A stretch of DNA of 11,280 nt, taken from Chloroflexota bacterium (GTDB taxonomy: Bacteria; Chloroflexota; Anaerolineae; Aggregatilineales; UBA2796). The notes beneath the pieces are model-generated. The model saw only the letters and a program-made list of their open reading frames with translations, searched no databases and was not told the origin of the DNA. The position numbers were made by a program, and so were the translations under genes. Of this stretch, positions 7,060 to 11,280 are shown one piece after another (position 1 is the first letter of the stretch; each line of letters begins with the position of its first letter). Where the stretch lies: assembly GCA_003695215.1 (NCBI GenBank), contig RFIM01000283.1, forward strand, positions 1 through 11,280. Reading direction: 5' to 3'.

Positions 7060-8142
7060 ATGGTAGAGACGTCGCTTTCGAACGCGCCGCCGAGCATCCT
7101 GGCAGTGTTGCGCACTCGCATCGAGCGCCTCTTCAAAAGCTATCTGTTCCGCTCATTGCTGCAAGCGCTTTTCACAATCTGGCTGGTGCTGAGCGTCACT
7201 TTCGTGCTGATCCGCTTGATGCCAGGCAGCCCAGTAGACATTTTGGTCGATCGGCTGGTCTCGGAGCAAGGGCTGACGCGCGAAGAGGCGCTCTCGCAGG
7301 CGGCGGCTATGTTCTCGGTCAATTTTAACGCGCCGATCCACGAGCAGTATTTCCAATATCTGGGCAATTTGCTGCGCGGCGATCTAGGCGTCTCCATCAG
7401 CTCGACCAACACGCCTGTGATCGAGATCATCGCGCGCTTCCTGCCATGGACGCTCTTCAGCGTCGGCTTAGGCTTGCTGATCAGCTTTGTGCTGGGCTTG
7501 CTGTTGGGCATGCTGATGGCTTATTGGCGCAACAGCTTTTTCGATATAGCCATCTCGACCGTAGCTTCGTTCCTGAGCAGCATTCCGAATTACCTGCTGC
7601 CGATCATCTTGATTTACCTGATTGGCGTGCAGTGGAAGCTGCTGCCTGTGGCACGGATGCGCGGCACCTACGATCCGAAGCTCACGCCGAGCCTCACGCC
7701 TGAGTTCATTGCCAGCGTGCTGCTCTACGCCATTTTGCCCGTCCTGACCTATGTGCTGAGCCAGGTCGGCCATTGGGCGCTGAGCATGAAGAACAGCACT
7801 CTGAGCGTCTTGGGCGAGGAGTATGTGAACGCTGCGCACGCGCGCGGTTTGCCACAGCGCCGCATTCTGATTGCCTACGTCGGCCGCAACGCCTCATTGC
7901 CGCTCTTCACCCAGTTGGCCCTGAGCGTTGGCTCGGTGGTCGGCGGCGCGATCATCATCGAGCTGTTCTTCATGTATCAAGGCATCGGCATTCGCCTGTT
8001 CGAGGCAATTGGCGCGCGCGATTACCCGCTGATGCAAGGCATTTTCCTGATGATCACAGTCTCGACCGTGCTGGCAAACTTGCTGGCAGACTTGCTCTAC
8101 TCTCAGCTTGATCCACGCGTGCGGCTTGGCACAAACAAGTAG
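7060..8142 (+). CDS. dppB: Dipeptide/oligopeptide ABC transporter permease DppB/OppB
   Basis: This is a 360-aa inner-membrane permease, one of two that form the channel of a peptide (or nickel/sugar-oligomer) importer of the Dpp/Opp family. The first membrane helix is at about 33-52 and ends in the family motif LIRLMPGSP (50-58). A large outer loop (59-128) includes LLRGDLGVSI (104-113). Further helices are at about 131-154, 165-190, 216-238, 283-305 and 325-346. The EAA loop contacting the ATPases is EYVNAAHARGLPQRRIL (254-270). The frame is open from a GTG at 7048, but ATG 7060 has GGAG 6 nt upstream and is preferred. It is the first gene of a four-gene operon. The real substrate is not certain from the sequence. 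Confidence 0.93.
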   Translation: MVETSLSNAPPSILAVLRTRIERLFKSYLFRSLLQALFTIWLVLSVTFVLIRLMPGSPVDILVDRLVSEQGLTREEALSQAAAMFSVNFNAPIHEQYFQYLGNLLRGDLGVSISSTNTPVIEIIARFLPWTLFSVGLGLLISFVLGLLLGMLMAYWRNSFFDIAISTVASFLSSIPNYLLPIILIYLIGVQWKLLPVARMRGTYDPKLTPSLTPEFIASVLLYAILPVLTYVLSQVGHWALSMKNSTLSVLGEEYVNAAHARGLPQRRILIAYVGRNASLPLFTQLALSVGSVVGGAIIIELFFMYQGIGIRLFEAIGARDYPLMQGIFLMITVSTVLANLLADLLYSQLDPRVRLGTNK

Positions 8143-8152
8143 GAGTGCGAAG

Positions 8153-9049
8153 ATGACCACTGCCACACCGAGTTTGCCGCAGAGCCGCCGCTTGCCTTGG
8201 CCGCGTTTGGGCAGCCTTTGGCGAGCCTTTCGGCGTAGTCCGAGTGGCGCGATAGGCTTGTTCGGCGTGACGTTCTTTTTGCTAATGGCGCTCATCGGGC
8301 CACTGATCGTGCCTGTGCCGCGCGTGAATGTGCAAGCGCGCAGCCAGCCGCCATCATTTGCACACATACTCGGCACAGATAATCAAGGCAAGGACATCGC
8401 AGCCCAGATCGTGCACGGATCGCGCCCTGTGATCACGGTCGCCGTGCTCACAGGCTTGATCACCACTGCGATCGCTATTACGCTCGGTGCGCTCGCTGCC
8501 TTTTTAGGCGGCTTGTTCGATCGCCTGGTCAACAGCGCCGCCAACTTCGTGCTGACCATACCTTACCTTGTGGCCATGACCGTGCTGGCTAGTTTCATAC
8601 GGCTGAACAGCCCGATCACGCAGGCGCTGATCCTCTCGTTGTGGTCGTGGCCTGTGCTGATGCGCACTGTGCGCGCTCAGGTGCTGAGCCTGCGCGAGCG
8701 CGAGTACGTGGAGGCGGCTGTGGCGCTCAATCTGGGCACGCCACACATCATCTTCCGCGAGATTTTACCGAACATGGCCAGCTACATCGCCATCAGCATG
8801 ATCTTGGCGATGACTAGCGCCATTTACGCGCAAATCGCCCTGATCACGCTCGGCCTGGTGCCGCTCTCCGACCTGAACTGGGGAAAGATGATCTTCAGCG
8901 CGCGCACCACAGGCGCGATCTACCTCTCTGAGACCGTCTGGTTCATCCTCTCGCCTGTCTTGGCGATCGCGCTCTTCCAATGGTCATTGGTCACCTTAGC
9001 GCGTTCCATTGAAGATATCTTCAATCCACGCCTGCGCTCAGGAGCGTAG
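8153..9049 (+). CDS. dppC: Dipeptide/oligopeptide ABC transporter permease DppC/OppC
   Basis: This 298-aa second permease pairs with DppB. The N-terminal OppC_N region has a membrane helix at about 33-53, followed by HILGTDNQGKD (71-81), the typical HxLGTDxxGRD motif. Further helices are at about 94-120, 128-150, 156-172, 211-236 and 262-284. The EAA loop is EYVEAAVALNLGTPHII (184-200), followed by REILPNM. The ATG at 8153 was chosen because AGGAG (8141-8145) overlaps the dppB stop codon and sits 7 nt upstream; an in-frame TTG at 8108 lies inside dppB and is unlikely. The 10-nt gap to dppB indicates one transcript. Confidence 0.93.
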   Translation: MTTATPSLPQSRRLPWPRLGSLWRAFRRSPSGAIGLFGVTFFLLMALIGPLIVPVPRVNVQARSQPPSFAHILGTDNQGKDIAAQIVHGSRPVITVAVLTGLITTAIAITLGALAAFLGGLFDRLVNSAANFVLTIPYLVAMTVLASFIRLNSPITQALILSLWSWPVLMRTVRAQVLSLREREYVEAAVALNLGTPHIIFREILPNMASYIAISMILAMTSAIYAQIALITLGLVPLSDLNWGKMIFSARTTGAIYLSETVWFILSPVLAIALFQWSLVTLARSIEDIFNPRLRSGA

Positions 9050-9054
9050 CCAAC

Positions 9055-10083
9055 ATGACTCATCAGCCCGTTTTGAGCATTCAAAATTTGAGCGTCGCTT
9101 ACATGGCGCGGCGCGGCATGGTCAAAGCTGTCCGCGATGTGAGCTTCGACGTCTTTCCAAGCGAGACGGTAGCAGTGATCGGCGAGAGCGGCTGTGGCAA
9201 GACGACGCTGGCCTTAGCGCTAGTGCGCCTGCTCTCGCGTTCTGCTAAGATCACAAGCGGCAAAGTGATCTTTCGCGGCGGCGATCACAGCGCGCCCGTT
9301 GATGTGCTGCGCTTGAATCAGCGCCAACTGCGCGCTTTCCGTTGGCGCAACTGCGCTATGGTCTTTCAGAGCGCGCTCAACGCGCTGAACCCTGTCCTGA
9401 AGATCAGCGCGCAAGTGCAAGAGACGGCCCGCGCCCATGGCGAGCACGACGCCAAGCGCGTAGAAGAGCGCGCCTTATGGCTGTTTCAGCAAGTGCGGCT
9501 GGACCCGCGGCGCGTCTATAACGCCTATCCGCATGAGCTGAGCGGCGGCATGCGCCAGCGCGTGCTTTTGGCGCTAGGCCTGCTGCTCGATCCGCAAGTG
9601 GTCATCTTGGATGAGCCGACCACAGCGCTGGACGTGCTGACTCAGCGCACCATCATCGAGGTGCTGAAGCGTCTGCGCGAGGAGATGGGCTTCGCGCTGA
9701 TCTTCATCTCGCACGATCTCTCAATGGCAGCTGAGCTGGCGCATCGCATCGTGACCATGTATGCCGGCAGCGTGGTCGAGATCGGGCAGGTCAACGAAGT
9801 CTTCTACCGTCCCAAGCATCCGTACACGCTTGGTTTGATGCGCGCCGTGCCGAATCTGAGCGGCGGACGCGCCGAGTTGGTCTCAATTCCAGGCTCGCCG
9901 CCCGATCTGATCGATCTGCCCAAAGGCTGCGCCTTCGCGCCGCGCTGCAGCTATGCGCAGGCCATCTGCCATGAGCAAGCGCCGCCGCTGGAAATGCGCG
10001 CCCCAGGCCATGCCAGCGCCTGCCACTTCTGGGATCGCTTGCCTGTGCTGCGCGAATTGCCTTCCTCGCAGGAAGTCGGCTGA
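9055..10083 (+). CDS. dppD: Dipeptide/oligopeptide ABC transporter ATP-binding protein DppD/OppD
   Basis: This 342-aa cytoplasmic ATPase drives peptide import. Walker A is GESGCGKTT (43-51), the Q-loop is Q105, the signature LSGGM (162-166), Walker B VVILDE (182-187) and the switch histidine H220. After the ABC fold is the oligopeptide-type C-terminal domain, starting at RPKHPYTLGLM (252-262), with four cysteines (292, 298, 305, 323). In related DppD proteins this cysteine set holds a [4Fe-4S] cluster. AGGAG (9040-9044) lies 10 nt before the ATG, and the gene starts 5 nt after dppC. The neighbouring dppF gene is its paralogous partner in the ATPase heterodimer. Confidence 0.94.
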   Translation: MTHQPVLSIQNLSVAYMARRGMVKAVRDVSFDVFPSETVAVIGESGCGKTTLALALVRLLSRSAKITSGKVIFRGGDHSAPVDVLRLNQRQLRAFRWRNCAMVFQSALNALNPVLKISAQVQETARAHGEHDAKRVEERALWLFQQVRLDPRRVYNAYPHELSGGMRQRVLLALGLLLDPQVVILDEPTTALDVLTQRTIIEVLKRLREEMGFALIFISHDLSMAAELAHRIVTMYAGSVVEIGQVNEVFYRPKHPYTLGLMRAVPNLSGGRAELVSIPGSPPDLIDLPKGCAFAPRCSYAQAICHEQAPPLEMRAPGHASACHFWDRLPVLRELPSSQEVG

Positions 10084-10197
10084 GAGGCGCTGCCTAGGGC
10101 GCCACAGATATTCTTTGCCGAGCGCAGTCAGAGCCCTCCTTCGATGGAGTTGAGCTGTGAATTGGGCGCTGTGCCTCTTAAGTTAGGAGAATCTGGC
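10084..10197 (+). other. Spacer between the two ATPase genes
   Basis: This 114-base gap is larger than the other gaps in the operon (5-10 nt). GGCGC (10086-10090) and GCGCC (10099-10103) could pair in a 5-bp stem with an 8-base loop, but no T-run follows, so it is not a convincing terminator. AGGAG (10185-10189) is the ribosome site of dppF. The in-frame ATG at 10144 is not preferred because it lacks one. Confidence 0.4.
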
Positions 10198-11205
10198 ATG
10201 AATCATACATCGCCGTTGCTCAGTTTGCAGCGGGTGCATAAGTCCTTCAAGGCAGGCAGGCAGATCGTCCGCGTGCTGCAAGATATCTCGCTGGACGTGG
10301 CACAGGGCGAGATCGTATGCCTGGTCGGCGAGAGCGGCTGCGGCAAGACGACCACAGGGAAGATCATCGCGGGCTTGATCGCGCCGAGCCAAGGCAAGGT
10401 CTTCTTCGAAGGGCAAGACGTCAGCAAGCTGCGCGGCGAAGCCTTCCGAGCCTATCGACGCGCCGTGCAAATTGTCCATCAAGACCCTTACGCCTCGCTC
10501 AATCCAACCCAGACGCTCTACCGCATGCTGAGCTTTCCGCTGTTCAGGCATCGCCTTGTGCGCAACCGCGATCAGGCGCGCGAGCGCGTCTTGGAGCTGC
10601 TGCAGCTGGTGGATTTGACGCCACCTGAAGATTTCATCGATAAATTTCCGCATCAGCTCAGCGGCGGGCAGCGTCAGCGCGTCTCTATTGCGCGCGCCCT
10701 GACGGTCAATCCGCGCCTGATCGTGGCCGATGAGCCTGTCTCTATGGTAGACGTCTCGATTCGCGTCAGCCTGCTCAACACGCTTTCTGAGCTGCAGCGG
10801 CGCCTGAATTTGACCTTCGTCTTCATCACGCACGATCTGGCTGTGGCGCGCTACTTCGCATGGGAAGGGCGCATTGCCGTCATGTACTTAGGGCGCATCG
10901 TAGAGATCGGCAGCGCGCCTGATGTCACTGCTCAGCCGCAACATCCCTACACGCGCGCTTTGATCGCCTCCCTGCCTGAGCCTGATCCTGAGCTGACGCG
11001 CCACAAGCAACGCATCAGTTTGCGCAGCGAAGATATTCCCAGCTTGCTGCGTATTCCAAGCGGCTGTGCCTTTCATCCGCGTTGCCCTTGGCACGTGCCA
11101 AACCTGTGCGATGTCGTCCTGCCCGAACTCGCGCCGACCGAAGGGCGCAGCCTGGCCGCCTGCCATGTGACCGCCAAGACTGCGACGCAGACGCAGCACG
11201 CCTAG
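10198..11205 (+). CDS. dppF: Dipeptide/oligopeptide ABC transporter ATP-binding protein DppF/OppF
   Basis: This is the 335-aa second ATPase of the importer. Walker A is GESGCGKTT (44-52), the Q-loop is Q95, with the family motif QDPYASLNP (95-103). The signature is LSGGQ (154-158), Walker B LIVADE (174-179) with VSMVD as D-loop, and the switch histidine H212. The C-terminal oligopeptide domain begins at HPYTRALIASLP (249-260) and has four cysteines (290, 296, 304, 322), as in dppD. ATG 10198 was chosen for AGGAG 8 nt upstream; the longer frame from 10144 has 18 extra codons with no ribosome site and unlike family sequence. No binding-protein gene follows within the remaining 75 bases. Confidence 0.94.
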   Translation: MNHTSPLLSLQRVHKSFKAGRQIVRVLQDISLDVAQGEIVCLVGESGCGKTTTGKIIAGLIAPSQGKVFFEGQDVSKLRGEAFRAYRRAVQIVHQDPYASLNPTQTLYRMLSFPLFRHRLVRNRDQARERVLELLQLVDLTPPEDFIDKFPHQLSGGQRQRVSIARALTVNPRLIVADEPVSMVDVSIRVSLLNTLSELQRRLNLTFVFITHDLAVARYFAWEGRIAVMYLGRIVEIGSAPDVTAQPQHPYTRALIASLPEPDPELTRHKQRISLRSEDIPSLLRIPSGCAFHPRCPWHVPNLCDVVLPELAPTEGRSLAACHVTAKTATQTQHA

Positions 11206-11255
11206 ATCGCCTCAGGTGCCGTAACTGGCTTGTGATCTGCCTAGAGATTCGTCAA

Positions 11256-11264
11256 TGCTACAAT
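11256..11264 (+). promoter_or_regulatory. Extended -10 candidate at the right edge
   Basis: TGCTACAAT is an extended -10 (TGn-TACAAT), with no clear -35. It resembles the TGCTATAAT of the methyltransferase promoter. It would drive a gene beyond 11280. Downstream bases 11261-11272 (CAATT-AA-AATTG) form a small inverted repeat. Confidence 0.35.
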
Positions 11265-11280
11265 TAAAATTGATCCAAAA

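Noticed and set aside
10086..10103. Hairpin between dppD and dppF as a terminator
   Set aside because: The stem is only 5 bp with no T-run after it, and dppF has a good ribosome site just downstream.
10183..10833. Open frame of 216 codons on the minus strand
   Set aside because: It is opposite dppF, rich in Gln/Arg/Ala with no domain; a shadow of the ABC ATPase gene.

Overview
The window comes from a bacterium with compact, tightly packed operons and moderately high GC (about 58-60% judged by eye). It probably belongs to the Chloroflexota or a similar thermophile-rich lineage. The hints are a standalone sortase with a long cytoplasmic tail, an unusual one-locus metal chelatase (ChlI/ChlD type), and the first codons of a LysS-type homocitrate synthase like those of Thermus, Deinococcus and archaea. 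This assignment is an inference; there is no rRNA gene or other marker to confirm it.

Layout. (1) On the minus strand, bases 1-99 hold the N-terminus of a homocitrate synthase, and 178-2770 hold a three-gene ABC importer for a transition metal (binding protein, ATPase, permease) read leftwards. (2) A divergent control region (2771-2957) has a near-consensus promoter for the metal importer inside an imperfect 16-bp inverted repeat, back to back with an extended -10 promoter for the next two genes. (3) On the plus strand, 2958-4856 encodes a SAM-dependent methyltransferase and a membrane sortase. (4) On the minus strand, 4857-6907 encodes a magnesium/cobalt chelatase in two frames. An AAA+ part (5801-6907) and a von Willebrand A part (4857-5813) are joined by a -1 shift at a run of nine A residues. 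(5) A 152-bp divergent control region follows. (6) On the plus strand, 7060-11205 encodes a dipeptide/oligopeptide importer with two permeases and two ATPases but no binding protein in the window. (7) The last 75 bases hold only a possible promoter for a gene beyond the edge.

The most interesting feature is the chelatase locus. The zero frame ends three codons after the A9 run and gives a protein the size of a small subunit (ChlI-like, 368 aa). A -1 shift on the run gives a protein of about 683 aa with the full AAA+/linker/VWA layout of ChlD. Frameshifting in chlD genes that yields both subunits from one gene has been reported, so the phenomenon is not new. Here the signal is a bare A9 homopolymer, which would also suit transcriptional slippage. 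No CRISPR array, tRNA, rRNA or transposase was seen.
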